From Pseudalgibacter ostreae (lineage in GTDB: Bacteria; Bacteroidota; Bacteroidia; Flavobacteriales; Flavobacteriaceae), in NCBI RefSeq assembly GCF_042427585.1, contig NZ_JBHMFC010000008.1, forward strand, positions 62,001 through 126,000: a stretch of DNA of 64,000 nt, in the 5' to 3' direction. A program made the translations under genes and the position numbers. Positions 18,031-26,204 of the stretch are shown here, piece after piece. Within the stretch, counting starts at the first letter, position 1; every line of letters begins with the position of its first letter. Below the pieces are notes generated by a model. The model did no database searches. It saw nothing but the letters and a program-made list of their open reading frames with translations, and was not told the origin of the DNA.

Positions 18031-18531
18031 TTGCAGCTTACCCATTATAATACCAAATTTATAAAACGTAACTTCCCCATAATCTTGGTGTGTGACAACG
18101 TTAGCAATGCTTCTAATATTGGAAGTCTATTCCGGCTTTCTGATGCCTTTGGAGTTGAAAAAATAATTTTTTGTGGCTTACATGTTCCCTTAGGACGAAA
18201 AATAGCAAAAACATCTAGAGCTACAGAAAAAGTAGTAGCACACCATGTTTCAGAACAAACTTTACCAGTTGTAGAACGTTTAAAAAAGGAAGGCTACCAT
18301 ATTATATCGCTTGAAATAACCCATACCAGCATCCCTTTAAATACCTTCACGTTTTCAAAAGAAAACCCCATAGCACTAATTGTTGGTGATGAGAATTTTG
18401 GAGTTTCAGAATCCATTTTAAAACTGTCTGATAACATCATCCATATTGAAATGTTTGGAAAGAACAGCAGTATGAATGTAGCTCAAGCTACTAATATAAC
18501 CCTTTATGAAATGACGAAGCAGCTGTTTTAA
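18031..18531 (+). CDS. SpoU/TrmH-family RNA ribose methyltransferase
   Basis: The 166-residue product is a minimal SPOUT methyltransferase without an N-terminal substrate-binding domain. All three SpoU motifs are present: NVSNASNIGSLFRLSDAFG near residue 25, IVGDENFGVSES near residue 118 and SSMNVAQATNITLYE near the end. It probably 2'-O-methylates a tRNA or rRNA; the exact target cannot be read off. The start is a TTG: an in-frame TAA lies five codons upstream and no ATG stands between. It follows the DUF4159 gene by 23 bases. Confidence 0.85.
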   Translation: MQLTHYNTKFIKRNFPIILVCDNVSNASNIGSLFRLSDAFGVEKIIFCGLHVPLGRKIAKTSRATEKVVAHHVSEQTLPVVERLKKEGYHIISLEITHTSIPLNTFTFSKENPIALIVGDENFGVSESILKLSDNIIHIEMFGKNSSMNVAQATNITLYEMTKQLF

Positions 18532-18626
18532 ACACCAACCAGATTGAAAATAACAGGTCAAATAAAAAATGTGATTTCTCTTTTTCATTCGAAATGATTA
18601 GATTTACTTAATAAACCCGCTACCCC

Positions 18627-19715
18627 TTGAAATCAAAAATCATCACCAACGGCATTTTAAATGCTATAGCCATTGTTCTGGGTATTGCAGTACTCTTGTT
18701 TTTTATTTATAAAATCCAATCTGTTATTGGCTACATAGCCATTGCAGTTGTTATTTCTTTAATTGGCCGACCCGTTGTTATGTTTTTAAAACAACGGTTA
18801 AAATTTAACAATACCCTAGCTGTGGTTATAACCATACTCATGTTGCTAGGTGTTTTTGTTGGATTAGTAGGGTTGTTTATCCCTCTTGTAATAAAACAAG
18901 GCCAAAACCTATCCCTTTTAAATATTAACGAATTAGAGCGAAATGTACAGAATTTGTATGTAGAAATTATTAATTATTTCAATATCCATCAAATAGATTT
19001 AGAGCAATCCATAAAAGATTCCAATTTATTATCAAAAATAGATTATGCACTCATTCCCAATTTCTTAAATGCTGTTATAAGTGGTTTGGGAAGTTTTAGT
19101 ATTGCCTTGTTTTCAGTGTTATTTATTTCGTTTTTCTTTTTAAAAGATAGCCGCTTATTTGAAAATGGTATTTTAATCTTTATACCAAAAACCAAAGAAT
19201 CGCATGTAAGGAACTCTTCAACAAAAATAAAAAATCTACTCTCTAGGTATTTCGTAGGACTTATTGTTCAAATTCTAATTCTCTTTATCTGGTACACACT
19301 TTGGCTGTTGATACTTGGTATTGAAAATGCCATTGTTATTGCTTTTTTATGTGCTTTATTAAACCTTATCCCCTATTTAGGCCCTTTAATTGGGGGTTTT
19401 ATAATGATTATACTAACCATGACCAGCAATCTTGGAGAATCGTTTAGTGGTATTATTTTACCCAAAACCCTTTGGGTATTTGTTGTATTTATTTCTGGAC
19501 AATTAATCGATAATTTTGGGAGCCAGCCCATTATTTTTTCAAAAAGTGTAAAATCCCACCCTTTAGAAATATTTTTAGTAATTTTAATTGCAGGTGTTTT
19601 ATTTGGTGTTATTGGCTTAATAATAGCAATACCAGCATACACAGCCATAAAAGTTATCTTAAAAGAGTTTTTATCTGATAATCAAATCGTGAAAAGATTT
19701 ACTAAAAATGTATAA
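18627..19715 (+). CDS. AI-2E family (PF01594) inner-membrane permease
   Basis: A 362-residue membrane protein with about seven to eight hydrophobic segments: two at the N-terminus, a soluble insert around residues 95-150, then the conserved C-terminal core with LLNLIPYLGPLIGG near residue 245. The family contains exporters or antiporters and TqsA; the name AI-2E does not prove autoinducer transport. The start is TTG; an in-frame TAA lies four codons upstream. It precedes the THUMP-like gene by 6 bases. Confidence 0.85.
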   Translation: MKSKIITNGILNAIAIVLGIAVLLFFIYKIQSVIGYIAIAVVISLIGRPVVMFLKQRLKFNNTLAVVITILMLLGVFVGLVGLFIPLVIKQGQNLSLLNINELERNVQNLYVEIINYFNIHQIDLEQSIKDSNLLSKIDYALIPNFLNAVISGLGSFSIALFSVLFISFFFLKDSRLFENGILIFIPKTKESHVRNSSTKIKNLLSRYFVGLIVQILILFIWYTLWLLILGIENAIVIAFLCALLNLIPYLGPLIGGFIMIILTMTSNLGESFSGIILPKTLWVFVVFISGQLIDNFGSQPIIFSKSVKSHPLEIFLVILIAGVLFGVIGLIIAIPAYTAIKVILKEFLSDNQIVKRFTKNV

Positions 19716-19721
19716 AACACC

Positions 19722-20903
19722 TTGAACAAATCTATTTTAAATACGGAAGTCCAAACGTTTATTAATAAGCATCTAAATTCAGAAATCAACACACTATTAT
19801 TAAAGGGAACTGCCTTCGATAATGTAGACACGAAAACCATATGTGAACAGATTGAAGCCAAAAAACGTTGTAAAAACAAGTTGCCCACGTGGTTTAATAC
19901 TCCAAACATCTACTACCCCCATAAGTTAAATATAGAGCAAACCTCTTCTGAAATAACAGCCCAATATAAAGCCGGATTGATTAATGGTGATAACATTATA
20001 GATTTAACAGGGGGCTTTGGTGTGGATGGTTTGTATTTTTCAAAACAATTTAAAACCGTAGAGCATTGCGAAATCGATGAAAAATTATCTGAAATCGTTA
20101 CCCATAACTATGCGCAATTAGACGTTCAAAATATAAAAACCATACAAGGCGATGGCCTTGCATTTTTAAAAAAAGCTTCTAAAACATACCACTGGATCTA
20201 TCTCGACCCCTCGAGAAGACACGACAGTAAAGGAAAAGTGTTTTTTTTAAACGATTGTTTGCCCAATATCCCCGAGCATTTAGAACTTCTTTTTAAACAT
20301 TCTAAAAACATTTTGATAAAGACGTCGCCGTTATTGGACCTATCGGTTGGTATTAACGAGCTGAGCCACGTTAAAACCATTCATGTGGTTGCTGTTAATA
20401 ATGAAGTGAAAGAATTACTGTGGGTATTAGAACTAGGCTTTAACGGCACTATTTCTATTGAATCTGTAAACATCAAAAAAAACGATGTAGAACAATTTGG
20501 TTTTTTATATGATAATGAAAACAATTCAGCCCCCAAATACCATACCCCGCTTGCCTATCTTTACGAACCAAATAGTGCTATTTTAAAAGCAGGTGGATTT
20601 CAATCTATCACCAACCAAATTCAGGTTTTCAAACTACATAAACATTCGCATTTGTACACCAGTGCAACGCTTTTAGACTTTCCAGGACGACGATTTAAAG
20701 TGATTCACAACATACCCTACAATAAGAAAGAGATTAAAAAGCACGCTATAGTTAAGGCTAATATTGCCACCCGAAACTTTCCTGAAACGGTAGAACAAAT
20801 TCGGAAAAAATTCAATATTAAAGACGGTGGAACCACCTATCTTTTTTTCACGACAGATGCAGATGATCGTAAAAGGATGTTAATTGCATCTAAAGTGGAT
20901 TAA
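19722..20903 (+). CDS. class I SAM methyltransferase with THUMP-like domain
   Basis: This 393-residue protein has a class I SAM-binding core (IIDLTGGFGVDGLYFSK near residue 90, acidic CEID after strand 2, and YLDPSRR near residue 163), and a C-terminal part that resembles the THUMP-like domain of Bacteroidota RNA methyltransferases (LLDFPGRRFKVIHNIPYNKK onward). An RNA substrate is likely but not shown. Start is TTG: the preceding TAA of the permease is in the same frame three codons upstream, and no ATG occurs for more than 40 codons. The last gene of the run. Confidence 0.8.
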   Translation: MNKSILNTEVQTFINKHLNSEINTLLLKGTAFDNVDTKTICEQIEAKKRCKNKLPTWFNTPNIYYPHKLNIEQTSSEITAQYKAGLINGDNIIDLTGGFGVDGLYFSKQFKTVEHCEIDEKLSEIVTHNYAQLDVQNIKTIQGDGLAFLKKASKTYHWIYLDPSRRHDSKGKVFFLNDCLPNIPEHLELLFKHSKNILIKTSPLLDLSVGINELSHVKTIHVVAVNNEVKELLWVLELGFNGTISIESVNIKKNDVEQFGFLYDNENNSAPKYHTPLAYLYEPNSAILKAGGFQSITNQIQVFKLHKHSHLYTSATLLDFPGRRFKVIHNIPYNKKEIKKHAIVKANIATRNFPETVEQIRKKFNIKDGGTTYLFFTTDADDRKRMLIASKVD

Positions 20904-20907
20904 AGCC

Positions 20908-20942
20908 ACAAACTCCCACTAGTTCTAGTGAGAATTTGTGTT
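20908..20942 (+). terminator. imperfect hairpin after the THUMP-like gene
   Basis: CACTAG pairs with CTAGTG around a two-base loop, and CACAAA pairs with TTTGTG outside an internal loop. No T run follows, so termination here is only possible. Confidence 0.35.
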
Positions 20943-21050
20943 GCCGATATCCAACATCAAGATGATTCGCTTTTCCTCATACAAAAAAAAGGAGCCTACT
21001 AGTTATATCAAACTAATATAAAATATTTTAAACTGGCCGCCTCTTGCATA

Positions 21051-23123
21051 TTAACGCAACAATTCAGGATGACTAAGAATTAACTCTATTTTTTTTATAA
21101 TAACCGTAATTTGGTTCATTTGCACTTCTATATTTCTAAAAAAGATGCTAACATCCCTATTCACCCAGCTTTCAGAAATAACCCGCGCTCCCAAACTAAT
21201 TCTTAAAACAGCACTTTGAAAATCATTGGTATATTTTACATTTACAGCTTGACCTATATGACATTTTTGAGCAGCAAGCCTAATAATCTCTAAAGGCGAA
21301 TCTTCAAACTGATCGGAAATATCGGAGTTTAATAATATATAAAGCTTTTTCACATTCTCAAGAGACAGGGCTTTCTTGTTTTTCAGTATGAAAAAAGGAA
21401 AAATAGTTCGAATGTTCCGTATACCAAATTCTCCATTATTATAAGTATTCTCCTCGATTCCGTCACGATAAAGCGGTTCTAAAAAAGAGGCTTCTTTTAT
21501 AGAATCATCAACAAAATTACAAAACATTTCCATCCCCATATTCCTGTAAAGTATAGGTGTTCTGTAATACCTATCCATTTCGCTTATGGCAGCATTCCAG
21601 CGCATATAAGACCCGTAGTTAAACCCTTCAGACAACTCGTTGGAACAGCACCACGACGTTGACCAATCAGAATGATTATAATAGTTTGTTAAGCCTACTG
21701 GCAAGGTACTTTTTACAGAATCTATTAACTTACTAACCTGTTTAGGCAGAATTAAGGCTCCTGAATACGGAGGTCCAGTAAAGTATTTACTTCCTGTTAT
21801 GGTAACTATATACCCCTTATTTAAATAATTTTGTATATCTATGGGATCCAATCTAAGTTGTGATGCATCTACAATAATTTGTATCGATAAATTCTCAAGC
21901 GCTTCCAAATTTTGTAACATTTTTTCACTTGGAGATTGATAGCCCAGTTTGGATTGATCCATAACATGCAAGACAATATGCCTTTTTAATGCATTTGCTT
22001 TCGAAACGGCCGTTAAAACCTCTGTATCTAATTGAGAAGAGGGCTTTAAATCTCCATTTTCATCTCTAAAAGGAACCTTAATTAAATCGACATCCCTAAA
22101 CCCATCAATTTTATCCCCCTTTGTAACCGGAAAATTAAGAGCTGTGGTATTTTCAAAATGACAGCCTTTTAAAGCCGACGGCACACCACTACCCGTTTCA
22201 TCAGAAGCTACTAAAACATGTGTAATATCCTTATCGGAAATAATTTGAGTAATGGCTGCTATTTGCAGTGAAGAATCGGTACCGGATGGAGAAAAAATGA
22301 TTTGACATTCCTCATTAAGTTTAAATATATTTCTAAGATTATTTTTTAATAATTCAGAAAAAGCCATGGTAGCCGCTTTAAAGCCGATTTTTAAACTATC
22401 CTTAATTAATATTTTCCTAACCTTATCTGTCTTATCAAACGCAAAATTGGATACACTTGTTGCTGTTGATGATGCAAAGGTAAAAGCATCTGGTCTTGGA
22501 AAGGGCCTACAGCCATACTTATTCAATAAATGAATTTCGTCTATATTCAATCTAAGATCCCCACCAGACATGAGCAAATCTTCTGTAGGTTTTGCAAGAT
22601 TTTCTATAATCGGTCTCCAGGATTCCTTAAAAACAGCATGGCCGGTATTTAATCCATGAAATGCTTGCAAGCCTTCGTATTTAATTAAAGACTCTGTATT
22701 TAAAGCTTCTTCATTTTTAATTAAATCCATAAAGAACCCCTCAAGTGTTTCTAATTTTTCTTTATCCTCTTTCAATAGCAATTTGTAAAAGATTCGAGTC
22801 ACCTCGAGCGCTGCTATATCACATAAAACGGTATCATCCTTTACATTGTCTAATGCCTTATACCAAAGTTGCCATTCTATACCATATCTTAAATAAGTTA
22901 AAGCTAAAACAGGTTTATCTAAAATTGAAGTGCCTATAACAATAGATTTATTAGGAACAATTTTAAAAAGATTCGGTTCGCTTTTAGATGTTATAATATT
23001 AATATTATTCATCTTAGGCACTGTGTTAAATCTTTTTAATACCCTAACCAGATCATTCACATTTTCTTTCTCGAATAAAGCCGATCTCTTATATTGATTT
23101 TCAATAAGTATATTATTTGTCAT
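21051..23123 (-). CDS. large PLP-dependent fold-type I enzyme, unknown substrate
   Basis: The product has 690 residues. Residues about 230-600 show an aminotransferase class V-like fold: FSPSGTDSS near 278 (cofactor phosphate loop), IIVDASQLRLD near 417 with the pyridine-binding aspartate at 419, and TITGSKYFTGPPYSG with the probable Schiff-base lysine at about 446. About 225 residues precede this core and match nothing I know. The NAGTH-like layout suggests a lyase, desulfurase-like or decarboxylase activity; no substrate is proposed. A -7 element TAAATTTG lies 23 bases upstream. It is on the same strand as, but 281 bases beyond, the metallo-beta-lactamase gene, so membership of that operon is open. 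Confidence 0.75.
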   Translation of the reverse strand: MTNNILIENQYKRSALFEKENVNDLVRVLKRFNTVPKMNNINIITSKSEPNLFKIVPNKSIVIGTSILDKPVLALTYLRYGIEWQLWYKALDNVKDDTVLCDIAALEVTRIFYKLLLKEDKEKLETLEGFFMDLIKNEEALNTESLIKYEGLQAFHGLNTGHAVFKESWRPIIENLAKPTEDLLMSGGDLRLNIDEIHLLNKYGCRPFPRPDAFTFASSTATSVSNFAFDKTDKVRKILIKDSLKIGFKAATMAFSELLKNNLRNIFKLNEECQIIFSPSGTDSSLQIAAITQIISDKDITHVLVASDETGSGVPSALKGCHFENTTALNFPVTKGDKIDGFRDVDLIKVPFRDENGDLKPSSQLDTEVLTAVSKANALKRHIVLHVMDQSKLGYQSPSEKMLQNLEALENLSIQIIVDASQLRLDPIDIQNYLNKGYIVTITGSKYFTGPPYSGALILPKQVSKLIDSVKSTLPVGLTNYYNHSDWSTSWCCSNELSEGFNYGSYMRWNAAISEMDRYYRTPILYRNMGMEMFCNFVDDSIKEASFLEPLYRDGIEENTYNNGEFGIRNIRTIFPFFILKNKKALSLENVKKLYILLNSDISDQFEDSPLEIIRLAAQKCHIGQAVNVKYTNDFQSAVLRISLGARVISESWVNRDVSIFFRNIEVQMNQITVIIKKIELILSHPELLR

Positions 23124-23145
23124 AAATTATTATTTATATGCGTGG

Positions 23146-23153
23146 CAAATTTA
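23146..23153 (-). promoter_or_regulatory. candidate -7 element for the PLP enzyme gene
   Basis: The minus strand reads TAAATTTG, an exact TAnnTTTG, about 23 bases from the ATG at 23123. No TTG is seen at the right distance. Confidence 0.35.
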
Positions 23154-23404
23154 AGTTTTTTAATAGAGTTATCCCTATAATCTTATAAGCACCCTGTTTA
23201 TGTTTATTTTTTTATGCTTTTTAAAGCGTGATACTTCTAAAAATGAAATTTCGTTTTGCTTATATAACAGTTGTCCCGTTCCATTTTTTAGTGTTAAAAA
23301 CACTCTTCATTATTATAATTTGGTTTTTACATAACTTCGTAATCATTTGTTTTAATACCATTACACATCAGCATCCTTTCTGAATTGTTTTATAAAATAA
23401 CTTT

Positions 23405-24187
23405 TTAAAAATTCAAGATTATTCCTGTTTTTAAAGATTCGGTTTGAAAAGCCTCATAAAAAGCAACAAGAGCTGGGAAAGCAGTACAATGTGAAGGATA
23501 CACTTTTGTGATGCTTTTCTTTCTTATAAAATCTATAGTACGTTTCGTTTGTTCGTTATTTTCCTTTAAATGAAACCCACCAAGCACGGCCTTAACACGG
23601 GTTACCCCTGTTACTTTAATGGCATATTCCATAATATTACAAATACCTGAATGCGAGCATCCGGATACCACTATGAGGGCATTATTATCGATAATGACTA
23701 ATGCCGAATCATCAATTACATAATCGGGTTGGCCTAATGCATCTGTAAAAGGAGTAGTTTGAGCCTCGAAATCATTTAATTTTGGTATTTGCCCCAGAAA
23801 AACCATAGTGTCAGAAATATAATAAGGGGTATCTTTAAGGATCAAATCGAATTTTTGTTCCATTTCATTCTTACTAAGCTTTAACCCCAGATTAGCATGG
23901 TGTTTCGTTCCGAATCGCTTGATAAAGCTCCCTGGGTGAGTTATTAATGTTTTATCTTTAAGATACCTTAAGCCATCACCATGGTCCCAGTGGCCATGGC
24001 TAAGAACAATTGCATCGACCTTACTGCGAATATCTATACCAAGCGTTTTGGCATTTTTAATAAAAACATCGGTATGTCCCGCATCGAACAAAACAGTCTT
24101 CCCTTCATGTTCAATTAAATAAGATACACCATGTTCTGCAAGACATTTAGATCCTGCACAATTCTCAGTGAGCACCGTTAATGTCAT
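23405..24187 (-). CDS. MBL-fold metallohydrolase, pterin-synthase-like family
   Basis: A 260-residue metallo-beta-lactamase-fold protein with the metal motif HGHWDHG (His64, His66, Asp68, His69) and further ligands in VVSGCSHSGICN near residue 175 and the His of GGFHLKEN near 205. It resembles proteins named 7,8-dihydropterin-6-methyl-4-(beta-D-ribofuranosyl)aminobenzene-5'-phosphate synthase, a name that comes from archaea and is often doubtful in bacteria. Its start overlaps the thioesterase stop by 4 bases. It ends the DUF134-led operon. Position beside a NifX-like protein recurs in anaerobes, as far as I recall. Confidence 0.8.
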   Translation of the reverse strand: MTLTVLTENCAGSKCLAEHGVSYLIEHEGKTVLFDAGHTDVFIKNAKTLGIDIRSKVDAIVLSHGHWDHGDGLRYLKDKTLITHPGSFIKRFGTKHHANLGLKLSKNEMEQKFDLILKDTPYYISDTMVFLGQIPKLNDFEAQTTPFTDALGQPDYVIDDSALVIIDNNALIVVSGCSHSGICNIMEYAIKVTGVTRVKAVLGGFHLKENNEQTKRTIDFIRKKSITKVYPSHCTAFPALVAFYEAFQTESLKTGIILNF

Positions 24188-24600
24188 GCGATAGATTTAA
24201 GTTTGTTTTTAAAAATATTTTCAATAAAACCAGGAGAAGTCTTTGGTAAGCGCGATTTACTATCTGCAAAAACAACCGTAGATTTTGCTTTGGTTAAAAG
24301 TATATTTTGCTCGTTTTTAATCTCAAATTCGAAACTCAAGCGTACTTTTGGCACCTCCTTAACGGTTGTGGTTATCATAATAAGCTCATCATAAAAAGCG
24401 GGCTTCTTGTAGATGATCTCAAATGAAATTACGGGTAAAAGGATATGGATTTTCTCGAGTTCGATTTCATCCAATCCCAACTTCCGTAAAAACTCATTAC
24501 GAGCTTGATGACAATAGGTAACATAATTGGCATGATACACATAGCCCATTTGGTCGACCTCGCCATAACGAGGCCTTAATTTAAATGTATCGCTTATCAT
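24184..24600 (-). CDS. hot-dog fold acyl-CoA thioesterase (YbgC/FadM type)
   Basis: A 138-residue single-domain hot-dog thioesterase. The family motif YGEVDQMGYVYHANY begins near residue 12, with the catalytic aspartate at about residue 16. It would hydrolyse an acyl-CoA thioester; chain length and substrate cannot be judged. ATG and stop overlap those of its neighbours by 4 bases on both sides, so translation is coupled with ribA and the MBL enzyme. Because it is embedded in this operon, a specialised substrate rather than general housekeeping is possible. Confidence 0.85.
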   Translation of the reverse strand: MISDTFKLRPRYGEVDQMGYVYHANYVTYCHQARNEFLRKLGLDEIELEKIHILLPVISFEIIYKKPAFYDELIMITTTVKEVPKVRLSFEFEIKNEQNILLTKAKSTVVFADSKSRLPKTSPGFIENIFKNKLKSIA

Positions 24601-25226
24601 AAGCCTGTTTTTATAATTTCTTTATCGTTAATAAGGTGGCCCATACGGGTTTCCTTTGTGCTTAAATAGTGTTTATTAAACGGGTTGGGAGCAATAATTA
24701 AGGAGACACGCTTAACCACCTTTATACCGTTTTTTTCTAAGCCTAAAATTTTATCAGGGTTATTAGTAAGTAATTCAATTTTATTTACACCTAAGGCATT
24801 AAGTATGTTTGCCCCTACTTGATAATCTCTATTATCTGGAAGAAACCCCAGATGCACATTGGCTTCTATGGTATCCATCCCTTGTTCTTGTAATTTATAA
24901 GCTTTTATTTTATTCATAAGACCGATCCCCCTGCCCTCTTGCTGCAAATAGACGATTAGTCCATGTCCCTTTGTCTCAATTAAAGACATGGCTTGAATTA
25001 ACTGGTCGCCGCAATCGCATTTTAAGGAACCAAACAAATCTCCAGTAGCACAAGCAGAATGTATTCGAGTTAGAGTATTGGTTTGAGATGAGAGGTCTCC
25101 TTTAATTAATGCCATATGTTCAATGCCACTTTGTTCTTCTTGAAATGGAATTATATCAAAATGGCCATATTTGGTTGGGAGCTTAACGCTTTCACCTTGT
25201 ATAATAGGTATATCTTTAATGGTCAT
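24597..25226 (-). CDS. ribA: stand-alone GTP cyclohydrolase II
   Basis: A 209-residue GTP cyclohydrolase II, which opens GTP to 2,5-diamino-6-ribosylamino-4-pyrimidinone 5'-phosphate. Zinc ligands are in CATGDLFGSLKCDC (Cys59, Cys70, Cys72), and YLQQEGRGIGL follows near residue 94. There is no fused DHBP synthase domain; flavobacteria normally carry a fused RibBA for riboflavin, so this is probably a second, specialised copy (the other would lie outside the window). It overlaps a 38-residue small ORF upstream and the thioesterase downstream by 4 bases each. The product could feed a flavin or pterin-like pathway specific to this operon; that is inference. Confidence 0.9.
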   Translation of the reverse strand: MTIKDIPIIQGESVKLPTKYGHFDIIPFQEEQSGIEHMALIKGDLSSQTNTLTRIHSACATGDLFGSLKCDCGDQLIQAMSLIETKGHGLIVYLQQEGRGIGLMNKIKAYKLQEQGMDTIEANVHLGFLPDNRDYQVGANILNALGVNKIELLTNNPDKILGLEKNGIKVVKRVSLIIAPNPFNKHYLSTKETRMGHLINDKEIIKTGL

Positions 25227-25339
25227 GACTCTAAAATTTTATGTTCTAATAAAAAATTCTTTGCAAAACTCCCTTTTAAAGTTTCTAAAAAAAATAAGCT
25301 ATACAAAAACGAGTTATCCAATAGTTTTTTTTTATCCAT
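25223..25339 (-). CDS. 38-residue small ORF coupled to ribA
   Basis: An ATG at 25339 opens a 38-codon frame that begins MDKKKLLDNSFLYSLFF and ends HKILES. It starts 3 bases after the NifX-like stop, and its TGA overlaps the ribA ATG in an ATGA. This exact fit between two genes is the main evidence that it is translated. The middle is moderately hydrophobic; no motif is recognised. It may be a real small protein, a leader that couples ribA translation, or the remnant of a longer gene. A run of nine A near the start is a possible slippage site. Confidence 0.55.
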   Translation of the reverse strand: MDKKKLLDNSFLYSLFFLETLKGSFAKNFLLEHKILES

Positions 25340-25342
25340 AGC

Positions 25343-25672
25343 CTACACATTATCAGATATTTCACTTTCAATAAACCTTAAAACAGTGTCCGCAGCATCG
25401 CCAGAACATCCACGTACAACATGAATACCAGCATGCTTTAGTTTACCAAGGGCTTTATTACCAATTTCTCCTGATAACATATAAGTTACCCCGTTAGTGG
25501 CCAAACGATTGAAAAGCTTGGATTTCGCATCGCACCCTTGCACTGATTCTAATAATTGCAAATCTAAAATGACATTAGAATTTGAAAACGTATAGATTTC
25601 ATAAAATTTACAATGTCCAAAATGCATTTCTATTTGATTGTTTCTTGTTATGGGTACGGCTATCTTTTTCAT
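25343..25672 (-). CDS. NifX/NifB-type dinitrogenase iron-molybdenum cofactor-binding domain protein
   Basis: A 109-residue single-domain protein of the Nif-FeMo-co-binding fold: AVPITRNNQIEMHFGHCKFY at the start, an LSGEIGNKALGKL stretch near residue 66 and VVRGCSGDAADTVLRF near residue 84. Such domains carry metal clusters in NifX, NifY and VnfX, but many bacteria without nitrogenase have them with unknown roles. No nif structural gene is present here. It lies between the DUF134 regulator (82 bases upstream) and the small ORF. Confidence 0.85.
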   Translation of the reverse strand: MKKIAVPITRNNQIEMHFGHCKFYEIYTFSNSNVILDLQLLESVQGCDAKSKLFNRLATNGVTYMLSGEIGNKALGKLKHAGIHVVRGCSGDAADTVLRFIESEISDNV

Positions 25673-25754
25673 GACCTTAAATGTTTTTACTTTCTTTTTC
25701 AGAAGGAGACTACATGGGGTGTTTAAATTTAATAGAATTACCCGTTACGCAATT

Positions 25755-26162
25755 CTATCCATTCAGATTAAGCAGTTCAACAGTATCATCTGCAGGACAA
25801 TCTTTGCATGCTTTTTTATTTTCAATACCACTAATAAGCTGAAAACATCTTTTACATTTATACCAATCTTCATCAAATTCAAAATCTCCACCCTTAATAA
25901 CTATAGATTTACCTTCTACAAAAGCTTGTGCTATTTTTTTTAACGCACTATTGTAGATTCTAGTAAGCGTAGGCCGTGATACTTCCATACGATCTGCGGC
26001 TAAATCTTGTGGAAGATCATCATAGATAACCAGTTTAAGCGTCTCATATTCGTCATATTGCATCATGATTTGCTCTGTATCACAAAAAGCAATTCCAAAA
26101 GGTTTAAAACCATGCATTTTTGGGGGATGATCAACTTTTCTCTTTTTTTTGGGACGTGGCAT
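25755..26162 (-). CDS. DUF134/UPF0251 DNA-binding regulator
   Basis: A 135-residue protein. Residues about 35-75 form a sigma-70 region-4-like helix-turn-helix (DEYETLKLVIYDDLPQDLAA then MEVSRPTLTRIYNSALKKIA). The C-terminal part has a CKRCFQ and CKDCP pair, possibly a metal site (Cys103, Cys106, Cys118, Cys121 approximately). UPF0251 proteins are often adjacent to NifX-like domains, as here. It leads the operon and has a promoter with a palindrome just upstream (26181-26204), so it may regulate itself and the downstream genes in response to a metal. Ligand unknown. Confidence 0.85.
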   Translation of the reverse strand: MPRPKKKRKVDHPPKMHGFKPFGIAFCDTEQIMMQYDEYETLKLVIYDDLPQDLAADRMEVSRPTLTRIYNSALKKIAQAFVEGKSIVIKGGDFEFDEDWYKCKRCFQLISGIENKKACKDCPADDTVELLNLNG

Positions 26163-26180
26163 TTATCTTGTTTTATAATA

Positions 26181-26204
26181 CAAATGTAATGAACTTGCGT
26201 TCAT
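26181..26204 (-). promoter_or_regulatory. promoter with palindromic operator candidate for the DUF134 operon
   Basis: The minus strand has TACATTTG (plus 26181-26188), an exact -7 element about 20 bases from the ATG at 26162. Directly upstream is the palindrome ATGAAC-TTGC-GTTCAT (26189-26204), placed where a bound protein would block RNA polymerase. No TTG -33 is found at the usual distance, which also fits a regulated promoter. Confidence 0.45.

Noticed and set aside
23243..23383. 46-residue hydrophobic frame on the plus strand between the PLP and MBL genes
   Set aside because: AT-rich DNA rich in Phe and Ile codons makes such frames by chance; it is antisense to its neighbours and has no promoter or conservation evidence.
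25343..25672. Evidence of nitrogen fixation from the NifX-like protein
   Set aside because: No nifHDK, nifB, nifE or nifN is present in the window, and single-domain NifX-like proteins are widespread in non-fixing bacteria.
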